A stretch of DNA of 64,000 bases from an uncultured Paracoccaceae bacterium (GCA_938005545.1 CALKXV010000032.1:1-64000), one strand, 5' to 3'; positions 50,978-60,044 are shown, numbered from the stretch's first letter. Notes: generated by a model from the sequence alone, not told the origin. Made by a program: numbers and translations.

Positions 50978-53872
50978 ATGCTAAGGAAAAAGACCAACGG
51001 GGTTGCGCGACGCCCCCAGCGGACTGGTATCCTGTCTGACATCGCAGAGAAATCTGTCGATCGCCGTGCATTTCTGCGCGGTTCCGGTTTGGCCATTGGT
51101 GGCCTGACTGCAATTTCCGCGACGGGTGGTTTCGTATCGCCTGCTGGCGCACAAGCAGTGGCGAACGCGGCTGTGGAAACCGTGAAGTCGGTCTGCACCC
51201 ACTGTTCGGTTGGCTGCACGGTTATCGCCGAAGTGTCAAATGGCGTCTGGACGGGGCAGGAACCCGGCTGGGACAGCCCGTTCAATCTGGGCGCACATTG
51301 TGCCAAAGGGGCTTCGGTTCGTGAACACGCCCACGGCGAACGCCGACTGAAGTACCCGATGAAAAAAGAGGGTGGTGAGTGGAAGCGCATCAGCTGGGAA
51401 GAAGCGATCGACGAGATCGGCGACGGCATGATGAACATCCGGGAAGAAAGTGGCCCGGACAGCGTGTACTGGCTTGGGTCTGCCAAGCATAACAACGAAC
51501 AGGCCTATCTGTTCCGCAAGTTCGCCGCCTATTGGGGCACGAACAACGTGGATCACCAGGCTCGGATTTGTCACTCGACCACAGTTGCCGGTGTTGCAAA
51601 CACCTGGGGCTATGGTGCAATGACCAACAGCTATAACGACATCCACAATTCCCGCGCGATCTTTATCATCGGCGGCAACCCGGCCGAAGCGCATCCAGTT
51701 TCGCTTTTGCATCTGTTGCGTGCAAAGGAACAAAACAACGCGCCGGTCATCGTATGTGATCCACGTTTCACACGCACCGCAGCCCATGCGGACGAATATG
51801 TGCGCTTCCGTCCGGGTACGGACGTTGCCCTTGTCTGGGGTATCTTGTGGCACATCTTTGATAACGGTTGGGAAGATCAGGAATTCATCCGCACCCGTGT
51901 CTGGGGCATGGACCAGATCAGGGAAGAAGTCGCACGCTGGACACCTGAGGAAGTGGAACGCGTCACTGGCGCACCCGGCTCGCAGCTAAAGCGCGTCGCA
52001 CGCACCATGGCCAACAACCGCCCCGGCACCGTGATCTGGTGTATGGGTGGTACGCAGCACACCAACGGCAACAACAACACGCGTGCTTATTGTGTATTGC
52101 AACTTGCATTAGGTAACATGGGCACATCGGGCGGTGGAACGAACATCTTCCGCGGCCATGACAACGTGCAAGGTGCGACCGATCTTGGTGTGCTGTCTCA
52201 TACGCTTCCCGGGTACTACGGTCTGTCCGCAGGGGCCTGGGCCCATTGGGCGCGTGTTTGGGGCGAAGACGGCGATTGGCTGAAAAACCAGTTCGCCACC
52301 ACGAAGGACGCAGAAGGCAAGGACAAGTCGCTTCAGCAACTGACCGGTATCCCGGTGTCGCGCTGGATTGATGGTGTGCTGGAAGACCCCGAGAATATGG
52401 ACAATCCGAACAAGGTTCGTGCCATGGTGCTTTGGGGGCATGCGCCGAACTCGCAGACCCGGATGAAGGAAATGAAAACCGCGATGGAGCAGCTGGATAT
52501 GCTGGTTGTCGTGGACCCCTATCCAACCGTCTCGGCTGTGCTGCATGACAGAACCGATGGCGTTTACCTGCTGCCGGCCTGTACGCAGTTTGAAACACGT
52601 GGATCGGTCACCGCATCGAACCGGTCGTTCCAGTGGCGCGACAAAGTCGTTGATCCTTTGTTCGAAAGTTTGCCGGACGAGGTCATCATGGCCAAGTTCG
52701 TCAACAAATTCGGCTGGGCAGATCGGTTCTTCCGCAATATCGAAATGGAAGACGAAGAAACACCGAGCGTGGAAAGCATCACCCACGAGTTCAATCGCGG
52801 CATGTGGACCATCGGGTACACCGGTCAATCCCCTGAGCGGATCAAAATGCACATGGCAAACCAGCACACGTTCGACAGAACGACGTTGCAAGCCGTTGGC
52901 GGGCCCGCAGACGGCGAATACTATGGTCTGCCATGGCCTTCCTGGGGTACGGCCGAAATGGGTCACCCCGGTACGCCCAACCTTTATGACATGTCAAAAC
53001 GCGTGTCCGAAGGTGGCCTGACATTCCGCGCCCGCTTTGGTGTGGAACGCGATGGTGAGAACCTGCTGGCCGAAGGTGTGGCAAGCTTGGATTCGGATAT
53101 TCAGGACGGATACCCGGAATTCACCATGCAGATGCTTATGGACCTTGGATGGGACAATGAGCTGACGCCAGAAGAGCGCGCTTCGATCGATGCCGTGGCC
53201 GGGCCTAACACCAACTGGAAGACCGACTTGTCGGGCGGTATCCAGCGGGTAGCGATCGCTCACGAAATGGCACCGTTTGGCAACGCCAAGGCCCGTGCGG
53301 TTGTCTGGACGTTCCCAGACCCTGTGCCGATTCACCGCGAACCGCTTTACACCAACCGTCGTGATCTTGTTGCGGATTACCCGACATACGAGGATCGGAA
53401 GTTCTATCGTCTGCCGACCATGTATGCCTCGATCCAAAAACAGGATTTCTCGAAGGACTATCCGATGATCCTGACCTCGGGCCGTTTGGTCGAATACGAG
53501 GGCGGGGGTGACGAAAGTCGGTCGAACCCATGGTTGGCTGAACTTCAGCAAGACATGTTTGTCGAAATCAACACCCGCGATGCCAACAACCTTGGTATTC
53601 GGGACGGCGCGCAAGTCTGGGTGGAAGGCCCTGAAGGCGCCAAGGTCAAAGTGATGGCCATGGTCACCGAACGGGTTGGCGAAGGGGTGGCGTTCATGCC
53701 GTTCCACTTCGGCGGCCACTTTGAGGGTGCGGACCTGAGGGACAAATACCCCGATGGTGCCGATCCTTATGTGCTGGGCGAAAGCTCGAACACCGCACAG
53801 ACCTATGGCTACGATTCAGTGACCCAGATGCAAGAGTCGAAAGCCACTCTTTGCAAAATCTGGACAGCATAA
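50978..53872 (+). CDS. Formate dehydrogenase catalytic (alpha) subunit, molybdopterin type with active-site Cys
   Basis: 964 aa. TAT leader at 27-45 (VDRRAFLRGSGLAIGGL), so it is exported folded. The 4Fe-4S motif is Cys73, Cys76, Cys80 and Cys108 (VCTHCSVGC ... GAHCAKG). The pterin-enzyme active site is HQARICHSTTVAG: Cys198-His199 is where E. coli FdnG has selenocysteine-His, so no Sec machinery is needed. Further molybdopterin blocks: IIGGNPAEAHPVS, MGGTQHTNGNNNTR, NIFRGHDNVQGATD and a C-terminal dinucleotide domain (MILTSGRLVEYEGGGDESRS, SSNTAQTYGYDSV). Oxidises formate to CO2. The TupABC genes downstream favour tungsten over molybdenum. Good ribosome site GGGAGG. Confidence 0.93.
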   Translation: MLRKKTNGVARRPQRTGILSDIAEKSVDRRAFLRGSGLAIGGLTAISATGGFVSPAGAQAVANAAVETVKSVCTHCSVGCTVIAEVSNGVWTGQEPGWDSPFNLGAHCAKGASVREHAHGERRLKYPMKKEGGEWKRISWEEAIDEIGDGMMNIREESGPDSVYWLGSAKHNNEQAYLFRKFAAYWGTNNVDHQARICHSTTVAGVANTWGYGAMTNSYNDIHNSRAIFIIGGNPAEAHPVSLLHLLRAKEQNNAPVIVCDPRFTRTAAHADEYVRFRPGTDVALVWGILWHIFDNGWEDQEFIRTRVWGMDQIREEVARWTPEEVERVTGAPGSQLKRVARTMANNRPGTVIWCMGGTQHTNGNNNTRAYCVLQLALGNMGTSGGGTNIFRGHDNVQGATDLGVLSHTLPGYYGLSAGAWAHWARVWGEDGDWLKNQFATTKDAEGKDKSLQQLTGIPVSRWIDGVLEDPENMDNPNKVRAMVLWGHAPNSQTRMKEMKTAMEQLDMLVVVDPYPTVSAVLHDRTDGVYLLPACTQFETRGSVTASNRSFQWRDKVVDPLFESLPDEVIMAKFVNKFGWADRFFRNIEMEDEETPSVESITHEFNRGMWTIGYTGQSPERIKMHMANQHTFDRTTLQAVGGPADGEYYGLPWPSWGTAEMGHPGTPNLYDMSKRVSEGGLTFRARFGVERDGENLLAEGVASLDSDIQDGYPEFTMQMLMDLGWDNELTPEERASIDAVAGPNTNWKTDLSGGIQRVAIAHEMAPFGNAKARAVVWTFPDPVPIHREPLYTNRRDLVADYPTYEDRKFYRLPTMYASIQKQDFSKDYPMILTSGRLVEYEGGGDESRSNPWLAELQQDMFVEINTRDANNLGIRDGAQVWVEGPEGAKVKVMAMVTERVGEGVAFMPFHFGGHFEGADLRDKYPDGADPYVLGESSNTAQTYGYDSVTQMQESKATLCKIWTA

Positions 53873-53885
53873 GGGAGGATGGGAC

Positions 53886-54479
53886 ATGGCAAGAGCTAAG
53901 TTTCTCGTAGACGCTGAACGCTGCATCGAATGCAACGCCTGTGTCACTGCTTGTAAGAACGAGCATGAAGTGCCTTGGGGCATCAACCGCCGGAAGGTCG
54001 TCACCATCAATGACGGCTCACCGGGTGAACGGTCGATTTCTGTGGCCTGTATGCATTGTTCTGATGCACCCTGTATGGCGGTCTGCCCTGTGGACTGCTT
54101 TTACCAGAATGAGGAAGGGGTGGTGCTTCACTCCAAAGACCTCTGCATCGGGTGTGGATACTGTTTCTACGCGTGCCCCTTCGGCGCGCCACAGTTCCCG
54201 CAAGCTGGCAACTTTGGAAGCCGCGGCAAGATGGACAAATGTACCTTCTGCGCCGGTGGCCCCGAAGAAACCCACTCAACAGCCGAGTTCGCCAAATATG
54301 GCCGCAACCGGATCGCAGAAGGCAAGCTGCCGATCTGCGCCGAGATGTGTGCCACCAAGGCGCTTTTGGCAGGCGACGGCGACATCGTCTCGGGCATCTA
54401 CCGCGAACGCGTGGTTGCCCGTGGCTTTGGCTCCGGTGCGTGGGGCTGGGGTTCAGCCTATGGACGTCAGGACGGGTAA
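53886..54479 (+). CDS. Formate dehydrogenase iron-sulfur (beta) subunit
   Basis: 197 aa. Sixteen cysteines in four ferredoxin motifs: RCIECNACVTACKNEHEVPW, CMHCSDAPCMAVCPVDCF, LCIGCGYCFYACPFGAPQFP, and KCTFC ... ICAEMCATKALL. That gives four 4Fe-4S clusters, the FDH3B type, with no C-terminal TM helix. It passes electrons from the catalytic subunit to the cytochrome b subunit. It begins 13 bases after the catalytic gene and probably travels with it through the TAT pathway. Confidence 0.93.
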   Translation: MARAKFLVDAERCIECNACVTACKNEHEVPWGINRRKVVTINDGSPGERSISVACMHCSDAPCMAVCPVDCFYQNEEGVVLHSKDLCIGCGYCFYACPFGAPQFPQAGNFGSRGKMDKCTFCAGGPEETHSTAEFAKYGRNRIAEGKLPICAEMCATKALLAGDGDIVSGIYRERVVARGFGSGAWGWGSAYGRQDG

Positions 54480-54503
54480 TTCCGGCTTGACCGCAAGATA
54501 GAA

Positions 54504-54545
54504 AAGGGCGGTCTCTTACATTTGAGAGATCGCCCTTTCTTCCCT
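54504..54545 (+). terminator. Hairpin between the beta and gamma subunit genes
   Basis: AAAGGGCGGTCTCT (54504-54517) and AGAGATCGCCCTTT (54526-54539) pair over 14 bp with one G-U, then CTTCCCTTC. It stands 24 bases after the beta stop. It looks like an intrinsic terminator, but the gamma gene and tup genes lie just beyond, so it is probably a partial attenuator. Confidence 0.7.
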
Positions 54546-54572
54546 TCATTGGAATTTCGAGGACCGGAACCC

Positions 54573-55781
54573 ATGTTGCGTGCTCTGACCGCTTTGCTTC
54601 TGACCATTCTTTGGATGGGCGCTGCCCAGGCTCAACAAGAAACGGTTGAAACGGATGTGCCTGACCGATCTGTGACCGGCGGGGCGCAAACGCTGGAAGA
54701 CATCATGCGTCGCCAACGCGGCGAGCCGGTTGATAATTCGTTTCGAAGCGAGAACATCGGCGATCCCGATAGTGCCGCCGCTATCGCTGGTCAGTTGGGT
54801 ACCTTGGGTGGGGCATCAGACCCTGAGTTATGGCGGGCCTTTCGCTTTGGAAAGGCCAACATTACCGCATCAAACAACGGACCGGCCGCGACGACACTGA
54901 TCCAGGATGGCGGCATGCGTTGGCTCACGTTTCGCGAAGGACCGCTGCTGACCTATGGCGGGTATCTGTTGCTTGCGACGCTGGCTTTGCTTGTTCTGTT
55001 CTTTTTGATACGAGGTCGCATTCGGATCGACGGCGAAAAGACCGGGCGGACTGTAACGCGTTTCAAGACGATAGAACGCTTTGGTCATTGGGTGTTGGCG
55101 GGGTCTTTCATCCTTTTGGGTATCACGGGATTGGTCATCCTGATGGGCCGAAAATTCCTGATCCCTGCCTTCGGTCACGATGCCTTTGCAACAATCGCTC
55201 TGGCCTCCAAATGGGTGCACAACAATGTGTCGTGGGCCTTTATGCTGGGCCTCGCCATGGTGTTCGTGATGTGGGTGATCCACAACTTGCCAGACCGCAC
55301 CGACATCAACTGGCTGTTGAAGGGCGGTGGGATTTTCACCAAAAGCCATCCGCCCGCAAAGAAGTTCAATGCGGGACAAAAGCTGATCTTCTGGTCCGTG
55401 ATCCTTTTGGGCGCGTCGATTTCGGCTTCGGGACTTGCACTGTTGTTCCCTTTCGAAATCAACATGTTCGCGCCCACTTTTGCTAAATTGAATGCCTTCG
55501 GCATACCCGATCTTTTGGGGTACGCCGCACTGCCCGAGGTATTGGCCCCACATCAGGAAATGCAATACGCGCAGTTGTGGCACGCCATCGTCAGCTTTGT
55601 TCTGATGGCGATCGTACTGGCGCATATCTATATCGGCTCGGTCGGTATGGAGGGGGCCTATGACGCGATGAGCACTGGTGAGGTCGAAGAACAATGGGCC
55701 CGCGAACACCATTCGCTTTGGGCCGAAGAGGTGGAGGCGAAGGCCAAAGCTGCTCCAAGCGATGCAACACCTGCCGAATAG
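54573..55781 (+). CDS. Formate dehydrogenase cytochrome b (gamma) subunit
   Basis: 402 aa from ATG 54573 (GGACC ahead); a longer frame from 54522 crosses the hairpin. A signal peptide (MLRALTALLLTILWMGAAQA) and a periplasmic domain of about 120 residues (QTLEDIMRRQRGEPVDNSFR) come before four membrane helices. Heme-b candidate histidines are in RFGHWVLAGSFILLGITG, KWVHNNVSWAFMLGLAMVFV and YAQLWHAIVSFVLMAIVLAH. It takes electrons from the Fe-S subunit to quinone in the inner membrane. C-terminal HSLWAEEVEA is as usual. Its stop is directly followed by the cytochrome-WD40 start. Confidence 0.9.
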   Translation: MLRALTALLLTILWMGAAQAQQETVETDVPDRSVTGGAQTLEDIMRRQRGEPVDNSFRSENIGDPDSAAAIAGQLGTLGGASDPELWRAFRFGKANITASNNGPAATTLIQDGGMRWLTFREGPLLTYGGYLLLATLALLVLFFLIRGRIRIDGEKTGRTVTRFKTIERFGHWVLAGSFILLGITGLVILMGRKFLIPAFGHDAFATIALASKWVHNNVSWAFMLGLAMVFVMWVIHNLPDRTDINWLLKGGGIFTKSHPPAKKFNAGQKLIFWSVILLGASISASGLALLFPFEINMFAPTFAKLNAFGIPDLLGYAALPEVLAPHQEMQYAQLWHAIVSFVLMAIVLAHIYIGSVGMEGAYDAMSTGEVEEQWAREHHSLWAEEVEAKAKAAPSDATPAE

Positions 55782-57071
55782 ATGTTGCGGGCGATTTGCA
55801 TTTTGATGTGTTTGTCTGCGCCCGGCGTTGCACAGGATTTTTTCACGCTGAAAGGGCACGGCGGCCCGATCATGGACATTGCGGTTTCGCCTTCGGGGCA
55901 AATTGCGACCGCAAGTTTCGACAATGCGGTTGGCGTATGGAACGGCCTTGAGCCAATTTGGTTCGACGGCCATGAAGCGGCGGTGACTGCGCTTGAGTTT
56001 CTGGACAACAACTTGGTGTTTTCTGGTGGTGATGATTTTGCGCTCCGCGCGTGGTCGCTCGGTGACCCCGAAAAAACTCGCATCGTGGGTGAGCACCAAG
56101 CCAAGATAACATCCATCGCCATATCCAGCGAAGACGTTGTTGCTACGGCAAGTTGGGATGCGACGATTGGTGTTTGGTCGCCTGGCGGTTCGGTCAAATT
56201 TCTGGAAGGCCATCAGCAGGGCGTGAACGATGTTGCCTTTAGTGCGGATGGCGCGCGGCTTTATTCCGCGTCAACCGATGGCACCGTGCGGATCTGGGAT
56301 GTCGAGGCGGGTACGCAAATGCAGCAGCTTGTGTCGCACGGGTTTGGCATCAACGAATTGATCGTGAACGAGGCCGAGGGTTGGCTGGCGTACGGCGCTG
56401 TTGATGGCGGCACGCGGATGGTCGATCCAGATTCGGGGGAGCTGATCGCGGATTTCACGTTGGATCGCCAGCCCATTCTTGCAATGGCCTATGATGCGTC
56501 AAGCGGGCAGTTGGGTGTTGGCGACGGTGAAGGATATATCATGGTCATTGATACCAGGGCGCGCGCGATCACTCGGGATTTTCGTGCCGCACGAAACGGC
56601 CCCATCTGGGCGCTGGCCTTTTCGCCAGATGGTGCAAACCTTCATGCGGGCGGGATCGAGGATATCGTTTATTCCTGGCCCGTCGCCACATTGGACGAAC
56701 ATGATGCCATGGCAGGGGGGACGCGAAGTTTTTTGGAAAACCCGGACGCATTGCCGAACGGTGAACGTCAGTTCAAACGAAAATGCTCGGTCTGTCATAC
56801 CCTGACCGAAGGAAGCGCGCGCAAAGCTGGCCCGAGTTTACATGGCGTGTTCGGCAGACGCGCAGGGACAGTTCCCGATTACAGATACTCCGACACGCTG
56901 ACGGGCTCAACAATTGTCTGGTCTCCTGAGACGATCAATGGTTTGTTTGAGGAGGGGCCGGATCACTATATTCCGGGCACCAAAATGCCGATGCAGGTTA
57001 TCGCCAAACAGACGGACCGGGATGATTTGATTGATTTTTTGAGGGTTGCCACAGGGGCAGGGGAGAAGTGA
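55782..57071 (+). CDS. WD40 propeller-cytochrome c fusion protein
   Basis: 429 aa. Signal peptide (MLRAICILMCLSAPGVAQ). Residues 20-310 hold six to seven WD40 blades (GPIMDIAVSPSGQIATASFD, ITSIAISSEDVVATASWDAT, GVNDVAFSADGARLYSASTD, GPIWALAFSPDGANLHAGGI). Residues 325-425 are a class I cytochrome c: CSVCH (335-339) and a Met ligand in GTKMPM (402). The cytochrome end, with GPSLHGVFGRRAG, resembles cytochrome c2/c552. It is exported and sits in the formate dehydrogenase operon, between the gamma subunit and tungstate genes. It may accept electrons from formate or sense/scaffold the enzyme; role not established. Confidence 0.88.
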   Translation: MLRAICILMCLSAPGVAQDFFTLKGHGGPIMDIAVSPSGQIATASFDNAVGVWNGLEPIWFDGHEAAVTALEFLDNNLVFSGGDDFALRAWSLGDPEKTRIVGEHQAKITSIAISSEDVVATASWDATIGVWSPGGSVKFLEGHQQGVNDVAFSADGARLYSASTDGTVRIWDVEAGTQMQQLVSHGFGINELIVNEAEGWLAYGAVDGGTRMVDPDSGELIADFTLDRQPILAMAYDASSGQLGVGDGEGYIMVIDTRARAITRDFRAARNGPIWALAFSPDGANLHAGGIEDIVYSWPVATLDEHDAMAGGTRSFLENPDALPNGERQFKRKCSVCHTLTEGSARKAGPSLHGVFGRRAGTVPDYRYSDTLTGSTIVWSPETINGLFEEGPDHYIPGTKMPMQVIAKQTDRDDLIDFLRVATGAGEK

Positions 57072-57072
57072 A

Positions 57073-57201
57073 ATGCACGCCATGATTTATGCAGGCATTG
57101 CCATTGTCGTCATCGCTGTCGGCTCGAACATCTTGCTTGGAAACGCCGGGTTCTCGGCGGAAGAGCGCGCGGCGGGGCCTGCCGTCAGGCTCGACAACTG
57201 A
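57073..57201 (+). CDS. Small single-TM protein (42 aa) of the formate dehydrogenase operon
   Basis: 42 codons from ATG 57073, one base after the previous stop, with GGGGAGAAG upstream as ribosome site. Sequence: MHAMIYAGIAIVVIAVGSNI, then LLGNAGFSAEERAAGPAVRL and DN. One hydrophobic helix followed by a polar tail. It fills the gap before tupB neatly and has coding-like composition. Such small TM proteins are often subunits of membrane enzymes; here a partner of the formate dehydrogenase or the WD40 cytochrome is possible. Below the usual ORF size limits, so easily missed. Confidence 0.65.
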   Translation: MHAMIYAGIAIVVIAVGSNILLGNAGFSAEERAAGPAVRLDN

Positions 57202-57217
57202 AACGTCGGACCAGCCT

Positions 57218-57922
57218 ATGAGCGAGATTTGGGCCGGGATTGCGGCCGCCTTCCGATTGATATTCTCGTTCGACGCCGATCTGGTCGAGATCACGTTGCG
57301 GTCGCTTCAGGTAAGCCTGACCGCGCTCGTCATCGCCTCGGCTCTCGCGCTGCCCTTTGGAACATGGATTGCCATTCGCCGGTTTCGGTATCGCCGTGCG
57401 ACTATAGCGACCTTGAATGCATTGATGGGACTGCCACCGGTTGTTGTCGGGTTGATCGTCTATCTGATGCTGAGCCGGTCGGGGCCGTTCGGCGTTCTGG
57501 GCCTTTTGTTTACGCCGACCGCCATGATCATTGCGCAGGTGATCATCATCGCGCCGCTGATCGCATCTATCACGCATCAAGCCATGCGCGACCTTTGGGC
57601 GGAGTACCACGACCTTTTGATCTCGCTCAACACCACCAAGCGGCAGCGCATTCTGACGCTGATCTGGGATGGACGTCGCGCGCTTTTGACGGCGTCACTG
57701 GCGGGTTTTGGTCGGGCGATTGGCGAAGTCGGTGCGATTATGATCGTTGGCGGCAATATTGATCACGCGACCCGCGTTTTGACCACCGCCATTGCATTGG
57801 AAACCGGCAAGGGCGACTTTGAATTGGCACTTGGCCTGGGCTTTGTCCTGATCGCTTTGGCGTTGGCGGTGAACTTTGCAATCCATGCGCTGACCCGGAC
57901 GGAAAGCGAGGGGCGATGGTGA
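57218..57922 (+). CDS. tupB: Tungstate ABC transporter permease
   Basis: 234 aa from ATG 57218 (MSEIWAGIAAAFRLIFSFDA); the longer frame overlaps the small TM gene and is not used. Five or six membrane helices and the ABC permease loop GFGRAIGEVGAIMIVGGNID, typical of TupB/ModB. Forms one importer with TupC and TupA, all overlapping by 4-7 bases. Operon position after the formate dehydrogenase genes indicates the ion is for that enzyme. Confidence 0.88.
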   Translation: MSEIWAGIAAAFRLIFSFDADLVEITLRSLQVSLTALVIASALALPFGTWIAIRRFRYRRATIATLNALMGLPPVVVGLIVYLMLSRSGPFGVLGLLFTPTAMIIAQVIIIAPLIASITHQAMRDLWAEYHDLLISLNTTKRQRILTLIWDGRRALLTASLAGFGRAIGEVGAIMIVGGNIDHATRVLTTAIALETGKGDFELALGLGFVLIALALAVNFAIHALTRTESEGRW

Positions 57923-58629
57923 CGCCAATGTCGATCCGGCTGAAAAACGTCACAGTCAAGCGGCGCGGCAAGGCGATCCTTGGCCCGATTTCGCTGGATA
58001 TTGGCGGATCGGGCGTGACCCATGTGATCGGACCAAACGGTGCGGGAAAGACCACACTTTTGAAAGTGTTACACGGGGTCGAGCGGCTTTCGAGCGGCGA
58101 AATTGATTGGTCACAACCCGCCGAGGTCGCGCGTCAATCGCAGGCCTATGTGTTTCAGAGCCCGATCATGTTGCGCCGAACGGTGCGTCAGAATCTGGCC
58201 TATCCGCTACAACTTTTGAAAACGCCGAAAGATGAGATCGCGACGCAAGTGCTGGATTGGGCCAAACGGATTGGGTTGGAAGATGCGCTTGATCGTCCCG
58301 CGCCAAGGCTGTCCGGGGGTGAAAAACAGAAGCTGGCATTGGGCCGCGCCTTGATTCGCAGGCCCGAGGTTTTGTTTCTTGACGAGCCCTGCGCAAATCT
58401 TGACGGACGCTCGACCCGCGATATTGAGGCGTTGCTGTTGGATGCGAACGCCAGTGGAACCCGGATTATCATGACAACTCACGACCTTGCCCAATGCCGC
58501 CGTCTTGCGAGCGATGTGATCTTTTTGCTAAATGGTCGGGTTCACGAACGTGGTCCGGTGGCAGGGTTTTTTGAAAATCCTGAAACCGAAGAAGCAAAGT
58601 CGTTCTTAAAAGGGGACATCCTGTTGTGA
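57916..58629 (+). CDS. tupC: Tungstate ABC transporter ATP-binding protein
   Basis: 237 aa. Walker A IGPNGAGKTT, Q loop FQSPIMLRRTVRQNLAYPLQ, signature LSGGEKQKLALGRALIRRPE, Walker B VLFLDEPCANLDGRSTRDIE, H loop MTTHDLAQCRRLA. Short, without the MOP domain of ModC, as expected for TupC. Overlaps tupB by 7 bases and tupA by 4. Confidence 0.9.
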   Translation: MVTPMSIRLKNVTVKRRGKAILGPISLDIGGSGVTHVIGPNGAGKTTLLKVLHGVERLSSGEIDWSQPAEVARQSQAYVFQSPIMLRRTVRQNLAYPLQLLKTPKDEIATQVLDWAKRIGLEDALDRPAPRLSGGEKQKLALGRALIRRPEVLFLDEPCANLDGRSTRDIEALLLDANASGTRIIMTTHDLAQCRRLASDVIFLLNGRVHERGPVAGFFENPETEEAKSFLKGDILL

Positions 58630-59426
58630 TCCGTATCTTTGCTTTGCTGGCTTTTCTAAGCGCGCCCCATGCGAAGACCGAGCAAATGAAGATGGCCGTG
58701 ACGACCAGCTTTCACAACTCTGGCCTTGCGGATGTTCTGCTGCCCGCCATTGAAAAGGACACCGGAATTGACGTGCAGCTTTTGGTGGTCGGCACAGGCC
58801 AAGCGCTTCGTCTGGGCGAGGCGGGCGATGTGGATGCCATTCTGGTGCATTCCAAACGTGCCGAAGAAGACTTTGTCGCTAGTGGTTTTGGCACCCATCG
58901 GCGCGCGATCATGTACAACGATTTCGTCGTCATTGGCCCCGAGGCTGATGCTGCGGATGTCCAGTCGGCCAAAGATGTGATGCAGGTTCTGACCCGCATT
59001 GCCGGTGCCTCCGCCCCTTTTGTCAGCCGCGGTGACGATAGCGGAACACACAAGAAAGAACGCGCGCTTTGGGCATCTGCCGGTTTGGACCCGGACGGTT
59101 TTTCAGCTTGGTACAAGGAAGTTGGCGCGGGCATGGGGGCAAGCCTGAACACCGCGTCCGGGCTCGGGGCTTACATCTTGTCGGATCGGGCCAGTTGGCT
59201 CAACTTCGGCAACAAGAGCGATTTGAAACTACTGTTCGCAGGCGACGCCAAGCTGTTCAATCAATACGCCTATCTGCCGGTGAGCCAAGCGCGCCATAGC
59301 CATGTGAATGCCGAAGCCGCCGCTAAACTGGAAGACTGGCTAACGTCAAGGGCGGCGGAAATGCTGATCAATTCCTATATGATCGACGAACAAGCACTGT
59401 TCGTTTTTAACGCCACCGCCAAATAG
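58626..59426 (+). CDS. tupA: Tungstate-binding protein
   Basis: 266 aa with a signal peptide (MIRIFALLAFLSAPHAKT). The TupA signature is MAVTTSFHNSGLADVLLPAI, with GDVDAILVHSKRAEEDFVAS, SRGDDSGTHKKERALWASAG and ASGLGAYILSDRASWL. The usual TTTST is changed to TTSFH, but the Ser/Thr and Arg contacts seem kept. TupA binds tungstate with high selectivity over molybdate in the periplasm. Its presence in the formate dehydrogenase operon makes tungsten the probable metal of the enzyme. Confidence 0.88.
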   Translation: MIRIFALLAFLSAPHAKTEQMKMAVTTSFHNSGLADVLLPAIEKDTGIDVQLLVVGTGQALRLGEAGDVDAILVHSKRAEEDFVASGFGTHRRAIMYNDFVVIGPEADAADVQSAKDVMQVLTRIAGASAPFVSRGDDSGTHKKERALWASAGLDPDGFSAWYKEVGAGMGASLNTASGLGAYILSDRASWLNFGNKSDLKLLFAGDAKLFNQYAYLPVSQARHSHVNAEAAAKLEDWLTSRAAEMLINSYMIDEQALFVFNATAK

Positions 59427-59427
59427 A

Positions 59428-59463
59428 AAAGGCCGGTGGGCGGATCGCCCCCATACCGGCCTT
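59428..59463 (+). terminator. Terminator of the formate dehydrogenase-tup operon
   Basis: AAGGCCGGTGGGCGG pairs with GCCCCCATACCGGCCTT across an ATC loop (with one bulge), immediately after tupA. Strong GC-rich hairpin. It also serves the convergent SCO operon. Confidence 0.7.
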
Positions 59464-59486
59464 ATCCGCGTCGTGTGACTTTGGGC

Positions 59487-60044
59487 CTAGCTCTTTGCCC
59501 CGGTGACATAAGGCGTGATGATGTCCACCGCTTGGTCCACGTCCATGATAGGCGGCACCAACGTTAGGACATCACCCGCCGCATCCAACAGGTAGATGAA
59601 GCTGCCGTGCGAGAATATTTCCTGTCCCGATGGATCGACAAAGATAACCTCTTTTTCCACCGAAAAGGCGTCGTAGGCGACCTGAAGCTCTTGGTCCGTC
59701 CCGGTAAGCCCCACAAAGTTTTCGTGAAAGACCGAGAGCGCCGGGCCGATGTTTTCCACGGTATCCTGTTTCGGATCGACCGTGATCATCACCGGCTTGA
59801 CGACCGCCTTATCTGAAATCTCATCGACAATATCGGCCATCATCGGCAGGGCGGCCGAACAAATCTGCTCGCAATTGGCATAGCCGAAAAACAGCAATTG
59901 AAAGTTGCCGTCTGGGTCAGCTTGGGTGCGGGCCGCGCCGTTTTGATCGGTTAGCTCATAGGGCCCCCCGACATTGAAGGGGAAGCCCGTGGCCTGAGCC
60001 GAACCCGCAACCACGGTCGCGAGGATCAGAGCAAGAGGTCTCAT
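59487..60044 (-). CDS. SCO1/SenC-family copper protein
   Basis: 185 aa. Signal peptide (MRPLALILATVVAGSAQA), thioredoxin-like fold with the copper CxxxC motif (FGYANCEQICSAALPMMADI) and a His later (FSHGSFIYLLD). SCO proteins deliver copper to cytochrome oxidase or act as thiol reductants. Third gene of a three-gene minus-strand operon with 4-base overlaps. Co-encoded proteins are not oxidase subunits, so its target may be another periplasmic enzyme. Confidence 0.88.
   Translation of the reverse strand: MRPLALILATVVAGSAQATGFPFNVGGPYELTDQNGAARTQADPDGNFQLLFFGYANCEQICSAALPMMADIVDEISDKAVVKPVMITVDPKQDTVENIGPALSVFHENFVGLTGTDQELQVAYDAFSVEKEVIFVDPSGQEIFSHGSFIYLLDAAGDVLTLVPPIMDVDQAVDIITPYVTGAKS

Noticed and set aside
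51566-51580. Selenocysteine codon in the formate dehydrogenase
   Set aside because: The codon at residue 198 is TGT (Cys), and no in-frame TGA is found.
54870-56213. 447-codon minus-strand frame over the gamma subunit and WD40 gene
   Set aside because: Lies opposite two clear genes with signal peptides and heme motifs; composition is a reverse-strand shadow.
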